Notes: a model not told the origin generated them from the letters alone. A stretch of DNA of 10,261 nt from Promethearchaeota archaeon (GCA_014729315.1 WJKD01000490.1:1-10261); one strand, 5' to 3'. Counted from the first letter of the stretch, positions 1 to 6,921 are shown. Numbers and translations: made by a program.

Positions 1-1658
1 ACTAAACTTTCCTCATCTATTCCTATATTCTTGATTAAATTGACTAAGTCTATTTCTTTTTTATCTGTTTTAGATTTTGAGTCGCCTTCATCAATAAATC
101 GCTTGGGTGTAGCTATAATTCGCTGATGACCCGTCATTGCCGTCCAATAATTATTAAAAATAACAATAGTAAGGTCTATATTGTTTTTAATTGCGTTTAA
201 GAGCGGTTGCAAACCAGTGTGAAATAGTGTGCTATCTCCGATGAAAGCAATAATTTTTTGGTTTTCCTCTAGCACTAAAGACATTCCGTTTGCAATACCA
301 ATTCCTGCTCCCATGCAAATTACCCAATCAATTAATTGATACGGATAAGCCTCGCCCAGAGTATAACATCCTATATCTCCACCGAAAATGAATCCCGTTC
401 CGGCTTCCTCGCTAATTTGATCTGTAACTTTTTTTAATGCATAAAAGAACGGTCGGTATTGACAACCCGAACAGAAGGTGGGTTCTCTAATTGGTATTTC
501 AGGAATTATCTCTGAAAGAATTTTTTCTTTTTGCTTTAATTCTTCTAAGAGATAACTATTAGGAACGCTGAAATGGTTTGCAAGGAATTCCATGATTAAA
601 TCTGTGTTCAATTCTCCGATGTTTGGAAGAAAATCTTTACCGTGAATTTCAAGGTTTTGATGGGCGTCACAGAAATTACAAAAAACATCTTTTGAAAAAG
701 TTTCAATAAAAGGTTCGAGCTCTTCTACGATTAGCATCTTATTTAAGTTAAATCGATCTGCAAAACGACATACTTCTGCTCGATTGATGGGAAAGATCAT
801 TCCTAATTTCAATATGGGCGGATTTAGATCTAGCTTATGGCACGCTTGAAGAACATAGCTATAACATATACCACTCGTTAGAATTCCAATTCCTTTATTT
901 AAGTTCTCGTTTTCTCCATTTCTTGCTTTTATAAGTTTAACCTCGTTAAAAAGATGGTATATCTTCTTATTTTTGGCGACTTGAGCTATTTTTTCAAAAT
1001 AATGTTTTTGGTTTGCCATTGCCTTTCTCAAAGTGTTAATATATCTTTGCGGATTTTTCTTAAATTTTCCGATGTGATGGGCGTGTTCGATTTTGCCTAA
1101 TCTAACAATACCATAGCTATGACATAATCGTGTGGTGACATGGACATAAACGGGTATCTTATACAACTCCGATAATCTTAAGCCTTCTTTGATAAAATCC
1201 TTACATTCTTGGACCGTAGCAGGTTCGATTATAGGAATCTTTGTATGTAATGAGTAGAGACGGTTGTCTTGGGCGTTAGTAGACGAAAGTATACCTGGAT
1301 CTCCGCCGCATAATATTAACATTCCTCCATTTGTACCTGAATACGGAAATGTATGAAGAGGATCTGCAGCAACATTCAGTCCTAAATGTTTAAACATTGC
1401 TACGCTTCGAATTCCCGCCCAACTAGCTCCTATACACGATTCTAAGGCAACCTTTTCGTTAAGGGAATAGTCAAAAGTAAATTCTTTAGAATTTTCGGAT
1501 AAAAAATGTAGATAATCGCCCACTTCGCTTACTGGCGTGCCAGGATAGTTAGCAGCAAATCGAACCCCCGCTTCAAATATACCCCGAGCAAACGCTTCAT
1601 TACCAGACATTAATACTTCTTTACATTCTTCTTCTTTAAAAAGTCCAGAGATATGCAA
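1..1658 (-). CDS. iorA: Indolepyruvate:ferredoxin oxidoreductase, alpha subunit (partial, C-terminus off the left edge)
   Basis: TPP-dependent 2-oxoacid:ferredoxin oxidoreductase subunit; in archaea IorAB oxidises aryl pyruvates from aromatic amino acids to acyl-CoA with reduction of ferredoxin, in the cytoplasm. About 552 codons are visible. The N-terminal pyrimidine-binding domain shows MSGNEAFARG (17-26), YPGTPVSE (38-45) and NEKVALE (67-73), where E68 is the likely TPP-activating glutamate. The C-terminal TPP domain shows CSGCQYR (from C396), GGDIGCYTLG (D428), GDST (D475) and TAMTGHQ (506-512). The family's C-terminal ferredoxin clusters should lie off the left edge. I chose TTG at 1658 because AGGAAAG lies just upstream and family members carry about 15 residues before the first glycine-rich strand; ATG at 1610 is the alternative. 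Oddities are CQYR where CPHR is usual, and loss of the PHPG that normally follows TAMTGHQ. IorB is not in view. Family call is secure; exact substrate is not. Confidence 0.93.
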   Translation of the reverse strand, partial: MHISGLFKEEECKEVLMSGNEAFARGIFEAGVRFAANYPGTPVSEVGDYLHFLSENSKEFTFDYSLNEKVALESCIGASWAGIRSVAMFKHLGLNVAADPLHTFPYSGTNGGMLILCGGDPGILSSTNAQDNRLYSLHTKIPIIEPATVQECKDFIKEGLRLSELYKIPVYVHVTTRLCHSYGIVRLGKIEHAHHIGKFKKNPQRYINTLRKAMANQKHYFEKIAQVAKNKKIYHLFNEVKLIKARNGENENLNKGIGILTSGICYSYVLQACHKLDLNPPILKLGMIFPINRAEVCRFADRFNLNKMLIVEELEPFIETFSKDVFCNFCDAHQNLEIHGKDFLPNIGELNTDLIMEFLANHFSVPNSYLLEELKQKEKILSEIIPEIPIREPTFCSGCQYRPFFYALKKVTDQISEEAGTGFIFGGDIGCYTLGEAYPYQLIDWVICMGAGIGIANGMSLVLEENQKIIAFIGDSTLFHTGLQPLLNAIKNNIDLTIVIFNNYWTAMTGHQRIIATPKRFIDEGDSKSKTDKKEIDLVNLIKNIGIDEESL

Positions 1659-1717
1659 TTTCTTTCCTGATGCTGTTCAATCCTAATTCTAATTATTAAA
1701 ATTTCCATATTTCAAGG

Positions 1718-1727
1718 TATAAAAGAG
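1718..1727 (-). promoter_or_regulatory. Candidate TATA box for iorA
   Basis: The minus strand reads CTTTTATACC, about 60 bases upstream of the TTG start at 1658. This would give an untranslated leader of roughly 40 bases, leaving room for the AGGAAAG ribosome-binding site. The plus strand reads TATAAAAG at the same place, so direction cannot be settled by eye, but no plausible plus-strand gene follows. Minus-strand T-rich stretches just after the sulfatase stop (about 1735-1758) suggest that iorA is a separate transcript. Confidence 0.35.
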
Positions 1728-1767
1728 AGATGAATTCTAAGAAAAAATTAAGAAAACGGAGATATTT

Positions 1768-3195
1768 TTATTCGTCCTTAGTTGTATACCAATTTTCTAA
1801 ATCCCAGTATTGCCCTTCGTCGCTTAGTAGCAAGTCTCCGTTTGCATCTTTTTTAATCTTCTCAAATAGATTTTCACAAATATCTGGGTTGTTTTCGGCA
1901 ATGTTTAAGTTCCACTCTGGGTCTTTAGAGAGATCGAATAATTTTTGGTCAGACTTGTCATTTGAAGTGATTAACGCATATTTATCGTCTTTATACACTG
2001 TGTAAATATTCATTCCGCATGTAAAATAATTTCGATTGTCTATTAAATAATCGGTATCATCAGCGAAGATTGATAGGTCGTATCCGTCAAAATTGGCGGG
2101 ACTTTCCTTATCCATAAACCCAAACAAGGTTGGTAAAATATCAAGCGTACTAACGTAAGATTTTTTAATTCGTTTTGGTCCTGTCAGATTTCCAGGAGGT
2201 TTAATCATCAAAGGTATATCTATTAACTCCGGGTATAGATACATTGGAATCTTACCTATTGCGTTATGCTCTCCTATGCTATGACCATGATCGCTGGTTA
2301 AAATTATAAGCGAATCGTCGTAAATCTCAAGTCTCTTTAATTCCTCAACGAATTGTCCAAACCAATAGTCGCAACAAGAAACCTCTCCTGCATACGCTGC
2401 CCTCATGAAATTGAGTTCGCCTTCGGTAAGATAATCCAAATCGGTTCTATAGGTATCAGTTATAACTCTTTTTTCATTATAATTTTTATCTAAATAAAGA
2501 TCCAGAAATCGTTGAGGGGGATCCCATGGTTCGTGGGGATCAAATTCGTCTAAAAAGAGAAATGTTTTGTCTGACTTAAGCGAGTCTATTGTAAATTCGA
2601 TTCCCGCGTTAATTGTTTGAGCTGGGAAGAATTCCTCCTCGCACTGTCTGTCTTGAACATTACACAAGTAATCTTTTAATACATGCTTTTGATAGGTGCG
2701 GGCAGCGGGGTCTTTTTTCGTTGTATGAGTCCTCATTTTTTTGCGCAATTTAGAATGCCCCTTTCTGAACATCGCTCTATACGGATCGTTTTCGTGTCCT
2801 CTTATCCAACGCCATTGATTAAATCCCAAATGAAAGTTCATGGACGGTTTGAAATGGTGGTAAGTGCTCGCAATGAATGCAGTTGTATACGCTTCTGAAG
2901 CAAGATATTCTGAGAGGTGAGTATGCTCTTGTGGGATTGGTTGCCATCCTGGGCTAGCTACAAAATCTCCCGATCTAATATTCGGCTTCTCGTGATTAAA
3001 GGGAAAGGTCCTCATACCGGTGTGAATTGACCTTCTTACAGGAATGGTCGGAAGAGATTCCGGATACGCTTTATCAAATACTAAGCAATCTTTAGCAAAC
3101 AAGTCAAAATTTGGCGTTTGAATCCATTCATTTCCGTAAGTTTTACCAGTATGATCTTTTCTTAAGGTGTCGAAGATAATTAAAAAAATCTTCAT
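1768..3195 (-). CDS. Sulfatase-fold hydrolase (alkaline phosphatase superfamily) with threonine as predicted nucleophile
   Basis: 475 aa with no signal peptide, so a cytoplasmic metal-dependent hydrolase of sulfate or phosphate esters. Sulfatase-family landmarks are in order: D9 in FDTLRKDH (metal ligand), the active-site segment LPTIPVRRSIHTG (48-60), FDPHEPWDPP (218-227) with D219 and H221, and SDHGHSIGEH (301-310) with metal ligands D302 and H303. The usual formylglycine motif is C/S-x-P-x-R; here it reads T50-I-P-V-R, so the residue normally converted to formylglycine is threonine. Alkaline-phosphatase-superfamily enzymes such as nucleotide pyrophosphatases use an unmodified threonine, so a phosphodiesterase, phosphonate or other esterase activity is at least as likely as sulfatase. 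The gene lies 108 bases downstream of a GPH-type symporter on the same strand, which suggests processing of an imported compound. The ATG is preceded only by a purine-rich AAAGAAAAA. Confidence 0.9.
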   Translation of the reverse strand: MKIFLIIFDTLRKDHTGKTYGNEWIQTPNFDLFAKDCLVFDKAYPESLPTIPVRRSIHTGMRTFPFNHEKPNIRSGDFVASPGWQPIPQEHTHLSEYLASEAYTTAFIASTYHHFKPSMNFHLGFNQWRWIRGHENDPYRAMFRKGHSKLRKKMRTHTTKKDPAARTYQKHVLKDYLCNVQDRQCEEEFFPAQTINAGIEFTIDSLKSDKTFLFLDEFDPHEPWDPPQRFLDLYLDKNYNEKRVITDTYRTDLDYLTEGELNFMRAAYAGEVSCCDYWFGQFVEELKRLEIYDDSLIILTSDHGHSIGEHNAIGKIPMYLYPELIDIPLMIKPPGNLTGPKRIKKSYVSTLDILPTLFGFMDKESPANFDGYDLSIFADDTDYLIDNRNYFTCGMNIYTVYKDDKYALITSNDKSDQKLFDLSKDPEWNLNIAENNPDICENLFEKIKKDANGDLLLSDEGQYWDLENWYTTKDE

Positions 3196-3261
3196 TTTTT
3201 CTTTAGAATATTACTAATTTATGGTATTAATTATGAATCTCTGATATACGATTTTTATTAA

Positions 3262-3292
3262 GTAAAGTAAAATAGAAAAAAATAAAAGGATA
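3262..3292 (-). terminator. T-rich terminator-like tract after the symporter gene
   Basis: On the minus strand, just after the symporter TAG stop, the sequence is pyrimidine-rich with repeated T-runs (CCTTTTATTTTTTTC and further T-clusters). Archaeal intrinsic termination works on such tracts without a hairpin. It suggests that at least part of the transcription stops between the symporter and the sulfatase-fold gene, although read-through remains possible. Confidence 0.4.
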
Positions 3293-3303
3293 AGTAATTA
3301 CTT

Positions 3304-4740
3304 CTATAAGTTTAACTCTTCGATCGTGTCGAGGTTGTGTTCTAGTTCTTCTTGTGATATTTTATACAGTGTAACAAAGGCTATAATTCCAAGAGACATA
3401 ATTATAACCGGAAACACTGACATATATAATCGAAGCCCGAGAAGTTCAGAGGGTGCTGTCGATTCTCTTGGAATATAATTGAACCAGATTTGCACCATTA
3501 ATAAGAGAAGGGTTCTTATGAAAATTCCAAGACGTATAAAGAAAATTTCCACTCCTCGATAAAGACCGCCCATTCTTTTTTTCTTCTCTATTGTTTTCTT
3601 GTCCACAACACTCGAGAAAATGGGAAGAACCATGCTTTCGATTGCACCATCAACTAATCCCGCTGTAGTAATAATAACAAGTGCAAAAATAAACCCAACA
3701 GAACCGCTTGGTACGAAAAGCAAAGGAAGACCCATGCATGCAAGTAATACTGCTCCAATCAACAAAACGTTCCGAGCTCCTATTTTAAGAGATAATTTAT
3801 ACCATATAGGGGCTGTTATAGGGACGGCTATAATATAACCTAGTAGAATTAATTCTCCGAATTTTGATAATCCAAGGATATCACCTACAAACCATGGCAT
3901 CCCGACAATCATAATTCCCATTGTCGTAGAATAAGCTACCTGAAAGATAGCGTATCCCATAAAATTTTTGTCCTTAACTGCCATCTTCATCCCAGCAAAA
4001 AATTTCTGGTGTTCTCCTTCTTCTTTCTCTAATAATCGTTGCCTTAGCTCAGGTGGTTCTCTAACTCCAGGAATCATTAATATGATTGCTGTTAAGGCAA
4101 TAAATGCTAGGATTACTCCTTGTAGTATCCAACCTGTTTGAGTGCCAAAGATTTCTACGAACACTATTGGGATTATAACACCCAACATTATCCCCAAAGT
4201 AATAAATATCGCAGCAAAATAACCCCCGATCTTTCTTTGTTTATCACTCCGGAATTTGCTTGGAAAAAGAGCAACTCTATTTACATCAAAGAGCGAATAT
4301 AAAAAATCAAAGAGAAATAGAAAAGTCAATAACCAAAAAAAGACTCCAATCTGTCCAACCTGTTCTACGCTGGGGGAGGCAAACAAGAAGATAATAATAA
4401 AACACCACGGAATAGCCCCCATCATGATAAAAGGAAATCTTTTACCCCATTTTTCGAATCGCCTAGACTTATCACAATAATATCCGATAAGAGGGTCATT
4501 AAACATATTAAAAACCGTATATATACCTATTGCGATCGTAAACAGCACGAAATCAAGTCCAACTACCGTCGTATAATAATCCGCACTTTGTTGTGAAAAC
4601 GCTTGGTTCATCATAAAATAAGTTAGGAACGCAAGCTGGAACGATGCAATAATCCTTAACGAGTATTTCTTAGGTGGAGCTTTTGGCTTTCCCTCATTTA
4701 TTTGTGTATTATTTTCTTGAGATTCCATTTTTCTTACCAT
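3304..4740 (-). CDS. GPH-family (MelB-type) cation:sugar symporter, MFS superfamily
   Basis: 478-residue integral membrane protein with about 12 hydrophobic segments starting near residue 29, and a charged N-terminal tail. The family hallmark is the loop after TM2, NDPLIGYYCDKSRR (81-94), with the N-D-P and D-K-x-R pattern that MelB-type carriers use in cation and sugar coupling, followed by WGKRFPFI (98-105). A long charged loop (228-259) between TM6 and TM7 is typical. The glycoside-pentoside-hexuronide family moves sugars, glucuronides and related compounds with Na+ or H+; the substrate cannot be read from sequence. The neighbouring sulfatase-fold hydrolase on the same strand suggests a substituted sugar or other charged ester. 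ATG at 4740 is used; ATG at 4728 is possible. The upstream region holds two TATA-like boxes. Confidence 0.88.
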   Translation of the reverse strand: MVRKMESQENNTQINEGKPKAPPKKYSLRIIASFQLAFLTYFMMNQAFSQQSADYYTTVVGLDFVLFTIAIGIYTVFNMFNDPLIGYYCDKSRRFEKWGKRFPFIMMGAIPWCFIIIFLFASPSVEQVGQIGVFFWLLTFLFLFDFLYSLFDVNRVALFPSKFRSDKQRKIGGYFAAIFITLGIMLGVIIPIVFVEIFGTQTGWILQGVILAFIALTAIILMIPGVREPPELRQRLLEKEEGEHQKFFAGMKMAVKDKNFMGYAIFQVAYSTTMGIMIVGMPWFVGDILGLSKFGELILLGYIIAVPITAPIWYKLSLKIGARNVLLIGAVLLACMGLPLLFVPSGSVGFIFALVIITTAGLVDGAIESMVLPIFSSVVDKKTIEKKKRMGGLYRGVEIFFIRLGIFIRTLLLLMVQIWFNYIPRESTAPSELLGLRLYMSVFPVIIMSLGIIAFVTLYKISQEELEHNLDTIEELNL

Positions 4741-4760
4741 TATAAAGCATTATTTAATTA

Positions 4761-4810
4761 TATTTATAACTTGTTGCAATGTGCTATTTAATAATATATA
4801 AATGTTTAGA
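4761..4810 (-). promoter_or_regulatory. Tandem TATA-like elements upstream of the symporter gene
   Basis: Two archaeal promoter-like boxes read on the minus strand. The distal one is TTTATATA (4802 to 4795), preceded by the BRE-like TCTAAACA, giving a predicted start near 4773 and a leader of about 33 bases. The proximal one is TATAAATA (4768 to 4761), centred about 24 bases from the ATG, which would give a leaderless mRNA. I favour the distal box because of its upstream BRE-like bases. AT-rich background makes chance matches common. Confidence 0.45.
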
Positions 4811-4907
4811 AGTGTAAATTTACCTTGATTTTCTATGATAAATATTCAGAGACAATCTCAAAAATTAGCAATAGCTCGTTCTAAAAGAATTTAAATTAAA
4901 TTCGAGT

Positions 4908-4936
4908 TTTAAAGGTAAAAAGTGAGAAAAAATAAT
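4908..4936 (-). terminator. T-rich terminator-like tract after the small conserved gene
   Basis: About 60 bases past the TAA of the 110-residue protein, the minus strand reads ATTATTTTTTCTCACTTTTTACC, a pair of T-runs of five to six. With the symporter promoters downstream, this supports separate transcription of the two genes. The rest of 4741-4994 shows no gene that I can support. Confidence 0.3.
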
Positions 4937-4994
4937 ATTTCAAATAAAACTTAAATTTGAAAATTGCTGATATAGCGGCAGTTATAATTAAGTG

Positions 4995-5327
4995 TTAGTC
5001 TGGTGGCCAACAAAATAATCCTTCGGTAGAAGTGGCAGCTTCTATCGCAAGTTTCGCATCAAATAATCCTCTGTTAATTATTTGGCTCCACAAATTCGCA
5101 GCTCCATCTGCTTCAGTTGGAATCACGAAACTTTCTGGTCTTTGTTTAATGAAAATATAAATATCATCGGGTTCGAATAAGGAACCCGGAACAAAGCAAA
5201 TTCGTACAATATCTTGCCAATGTATTTCGGCGTCCCAGCCTTCGCGATTGGGAGGTCTTACATCTAAATAAATTGATTTTTCATCAAATTTTACCTTAAA
5301 CCACGCTGATAATTCCAAATTAGCCAC
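4995..5327 (-). CDS. Small conserved protein of unknown function
   Basis: 110 residues from GTG at 5327, or 107 from TTG at 5318; soluble and acidic, with no signal peptide or membrane segment. I do not recognise a named domain. The N-terminal half (W9-FKVKFDEKSIYLDVRPP, then a conserved-looking W37 and DIVRICFVPG) has the alternating pattern of a beta-barrel or PH-like fold. The C-terminal half, from about residue 60, has RPESFVIPTEADG, then LWSQIINRGLFDAKLAIEAA, and ends in GLFCWPPD. My recollection, unchecked, is that short bacterial hypotheticals carry a similar RGLFDAxLAIxAA...GLFCWPP ending, so this may be an inter-domain transfer. The gene stands alone between the symporter gene and the divergent QueG-like gene. 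C106 in CWPP is the only cysteine apart from C44. Confidence 0.75.
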   Translation of the reverse strand: MANLELSAWFKVKFDEKSIYLDVRPPNREGWDAEIHWQDIVRICFVPGSLFEPDDIYIFIKQRPESFVIPTEADGAANLWSQIINRGLFDAKLAIEAATSTEGLFCWPPD

Positions 5328-5330
5328 CTT
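5316..5330 (-). promoter_or_regulatory. Shine-Dalgarno that decides or confuses the start of the small conserved gene
   Basis: The minus strand reads AAGGTGG (5330 to 5324), the best anti-16S complement I see in the window. It overlaps the GTG at 5327 that opens the longest frame, so it cannot serve that codon. It sits five bases before an in-frame TTG at 5318, a good spacing, which would make a 107-residue protein. Confidence 0.5.
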
Positions 5331-5345
5331 TTTTTAGTTAAGTCC

Positions 5346-5358
5346 GTATATACATATT
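5346..5358 (-). promoter_or_regulatory. Candidate TATA box of the small conserved gene
   Basis: The minus strand reads AAATATGTATATAC, with the upstream A-rich stretch CTAAAA. Its centre is about 25 bases from the GTG at 5327, so transcription would begin almost at the GTG and leave out most of the AAGGTGG site. This conflicts with SD-led initiation at TTG 5318; one of the two readings must be wrong. Confidence 0.3.
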
Positions 5359-5461
5359 TTTAGTAGGAATAAATTCACTATTATTTCTTTGTAAATTAGT
5401 ACTAAAATAAGAAAATTTAAATTAATATGTTAAGGAAGAAAATGGTAAAATACGATCCATC

Positions 5462-5483
5462 CCCAAAAAGATTTTATTTTGGG
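5462..5483. repeat. Inverted repeat CCCAAAA / TTTTGGG upstream of the QueG-like gene
   Basis: A perfect 7-base inverted repeat: CCCAAAA at 5462-5468 and TTTTGGG at 5477-5483, separated by eight bases. It lies about 30 bases upstream of the candidate TATA box of the QueG-like gene, in the 216-base divergent intergenic region. It could be an operator or an upstream activator site. The G/C clusters stand out in an otherwise AT-only stretch. Confidence 0.4.
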
Positions 5484-5513
5484 TATTCAATTAATTAATG
5501 GGAATTAATAATC

Positions 5514-5525
5514 ATTTTATAAAAA
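5514..5525 (+). promoter_or_regulatory. Candidate TATA box of the QueG-like / flavodoxin unit
   Basis: ATTTTATAAAAA is centred about 25 bases before the TTG start at 5544, the distance expected for a very short or absent leader. A purine-rich AGAAGAGAAA lies between them and may act as a weak ribosome-binding site if transcription starts slightly earlier. Leaderless translation from TTG would be unusual. Confidence 0.4.
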
Positions 5526-5543
5526 CCCAAAGAAGAGAAAATA

Positions 5544-6317
5544 TTGAACCTTAACGATATAAGTCGCAAAAACAGATTAACTGATGAAATCAATCATTAT
5601 TTTGTTGAATATTTAAAACAAGTTAATTACACGGGTCTATTTGGAGTTGCTCCTTTTTCATCCGTCTATATAAATTTAATGCCCATTCAACAAAATCGAT
5701 TGAAGAAATTATTGAAAAGTAATCTAAACAATTATATGGAGTTGGGTTCTATTATTAGCTTAGCAATTGCTTATCGTTCTGAGACTATTAAAAACATCAA
5801 CTCAAATAGAGACGGATTGGTTAAAAAAGAGAGATGGAATCTTTATAGCGACAAATATGAACATTTAAATAATATGTTAAAAGAAATAGGTCATAAAATT
5901 GCCGTGAAGTTTAAAGGAATTGCGATTCCTCCAACTACAGAGACTCCTGCCGAAAATATTAATTATGTCTCAGATTATTATCAGCATACAATCTCACATC
6001 GTCTTGTCGCAGAACACGCTGGGATTGGTTGGAGAGGAAAAAGCGAGCTACTTATTACTAAAATGCATGGGCCTGCAGTTCGGCTTACTTCAGTTATATT
6101 AAAGGGTCCATTGGTATATGGGAAAATGATTATTGACGGATGTGGTGAATGTAATGCTTGCTTAGAGGCTTGCCCTATCTTAAAGAAAAAATACAAATTA
6201 AAGAATTACAGAGAACAATGTAGACTTTACATCATCTCTCTAGGCTTAAAGCATGATGTATGCGGTAAGTGTTTAAAAGCTTGTTATTTTAATGGAAGAT
6301 GGAAACAAGTTAACTAA
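5544..6317 (+). CDS. QueG-like (epoxyqueuosine reductase-related) double [4Fe-4S] protein
   Basis: 257-residue cytoplasmic iron-sulfur protein. The C-terminal part matches the QueG layout: SHRLVAEHAGIGWRGKSELLI (151-171, the A-G-x-G-W-x-G-K signature), then two ferredoxin-type motifs, C200-x2-C203-x2-C206-x3-C210-P and C226 followed by C240-x2-C243-x3-C247. QueG itself is a cobalamin and Fe-S enzyme that reduces epoxyqueuosine in tRNA. This protein is shorter than typical QueG and no queuosine gene lies nearby, so it may be a distinct QueG-like reductase of the broad archaeal family. TTG at 5544 is the only usable start before Met46, because a TAA stop lies in frame at 5520 and the first residues align with the family's N-terminus. 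It ends with tandem TAA stops, and a flavodoxin-like gene follows 43 bases on, perhaps its electron donor. Family-level call is firm; substrate is unknown. Confidence 0.8.
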   Translation: MNLNDISRKNRLTDEINHYFVEYLKQVNYTGLFGVAPFSSVYINLMPIQQNRLKKLLKSNLNNYMELGSIISLAIAYRSETIKNINSNRDGLVKKERWNLYSDKYEHLNNMLKEIGHKIAVKFKGIAIPPTTETPAENINYVSDYYQHTISHRLVAEHAGIGWRGKSELLITKMHGPAVRLTSVILKGPLVYGKMIIDGCGECNACLEACPILKKKYKLKNYREQCRLYIISLGLKHDVCGKCLKACYFNGRWKQVN

Positions 6318-6360
6318 TAAATATTTGATTCTTTTTTAATTTAAGATTAAATTAACTTTT

Positions 6361-6837
6361 ATGGAAGTAATGACGATTAAAAAAATTTGGATTATTCACA
6401 ATTCAAGATATGGCAACTCAGAAAAAATAGCTAATCAAATAGCAGAAGGTTTAAAAAACTCCTACAACGTAAGCGTAGGCAGAATTAAAGACCTTATGCC
6501 TAAGCAGATTGCTAAAGACGAACCTTATGGTTTAATCGTGGCAGTAAGAATTCTCTCCTACATGTCGGATCTGAAAATATGCAGATTTATCAAAAAACTA
6601 GACAAGATACTTCAAACTCCAGTATCAAAAGTTGCCTATTATAGCACTCATACGATGCGGTGGAGGGAGCGTTTCACGAAAGGAATATTGAAAAGTTTTC
6701 ACAAGGCAGATCGGGTGAAAGAAATTTGTCCAGAATATCTCCACGTACAAATGGAGCGTAATAAGGGTCCCGCTGTCGAAGGTAGCGATGAAAAAATCGG
6801 AAAATTCGTAGAAAATTTAAAAAAATTCATGAATTAG
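6361..6837 (+). CDS. Flavodoxin-like protein, copy 1
   Basis: 158 residues, soluble. The FMN phosphate-binding loop is HNSRYGNSEKIANQIAEGL (13-31), with the S-x-x-G-N-S pattern of flavodoxins between strand 1 and helix 1. Family role: one- or two-electron carrier or small FMN oxidoreductase. The second FMN-contacting region, where the paralogue at 6972-7451 has LILGGAIRM, reads LIVAVRILSYM (58-68), so the glycine pair is lost, and FMN binding may be altered. A conserved C-terminal block CPEYLHVQMERNKGP (123-137) aligns with the paralogue. The gene follows the QueG-like gene at 43 bases with no clear promoter, so co-transcription is likely. The start is ATG 6361; ATG 6370, preceded by GGAAGT, is also possible. 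Confidence 0.8.
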   Translation: MEVMTIKKIWIIHNSRYGNSEKIANQIAEGLKNSYNVSVGRIKDLMPKQIAKDEPYGLIVAVRILSYMSDLKICRFIKKLDKILQTPVSKVAYYSTHTMRWRERFTKGILKSFHKADRVKEICPEYLHVQMERNKGPAVEGSDEKIGKFVENLKKFMN

Positions 6838-6870
6838 AGTTCATAATAATGATATAATCGTTGAGTTAAT

Positions 6871-6921
6871 ATTAGACATATGAGGTGAAGAAAATTTTCT
6901 ATTTTGTTCATTAGGTCTAAT
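6871..6921. terminator. Convergent intergenic region with T/A-rich tracts and a weak inverted repeat
   Basis: Between the two convergent flavodoxin-like genes, ATTAGAC (6871-6877) and GTCTAAT (6915-6921) form 7-base inverted arms around a long loop that contains GAAAATTTTC and T-runs on both strands. It could act as a bidirectional terminator. The arms are far apart, so the pairing may be chance; the T-runs are the stronger hint. Confidence 0.25.

Noticed and set aside
1730..2005. 91-codon plus-strand open frame
   Set aside because: Lies antisense within the sulfatase-fold gene, low-complexity Ser/Phe-rich translation, no domain signature. The TATAAAAG nearby is not enough to support it.
2683..2898. 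71-codon plus-strand open frame
   Set aside because: Fully antisense to the sulfatase-fold gene, with no recognisable protein motif.
3599..4480. Two plus-strand open frames (3599-3838 and 4256-4480)
   Set aside because: Antisense to the symporter's membrane segments; the translations are by-products of the hydrophobic coding on the other strand.
4741..4994. Possible short gene in the 254-base gap
   Set aside because: Stops are frequent in all frames and the sequence is AT-rich; only promoter and terminator-like elements are visible.
5920..6196. Open frames overlapping the QueG-like gene on both strands
   Set aside because: They cover the Fe-S motif region of a gene with a convincing family match, and have no independent support.
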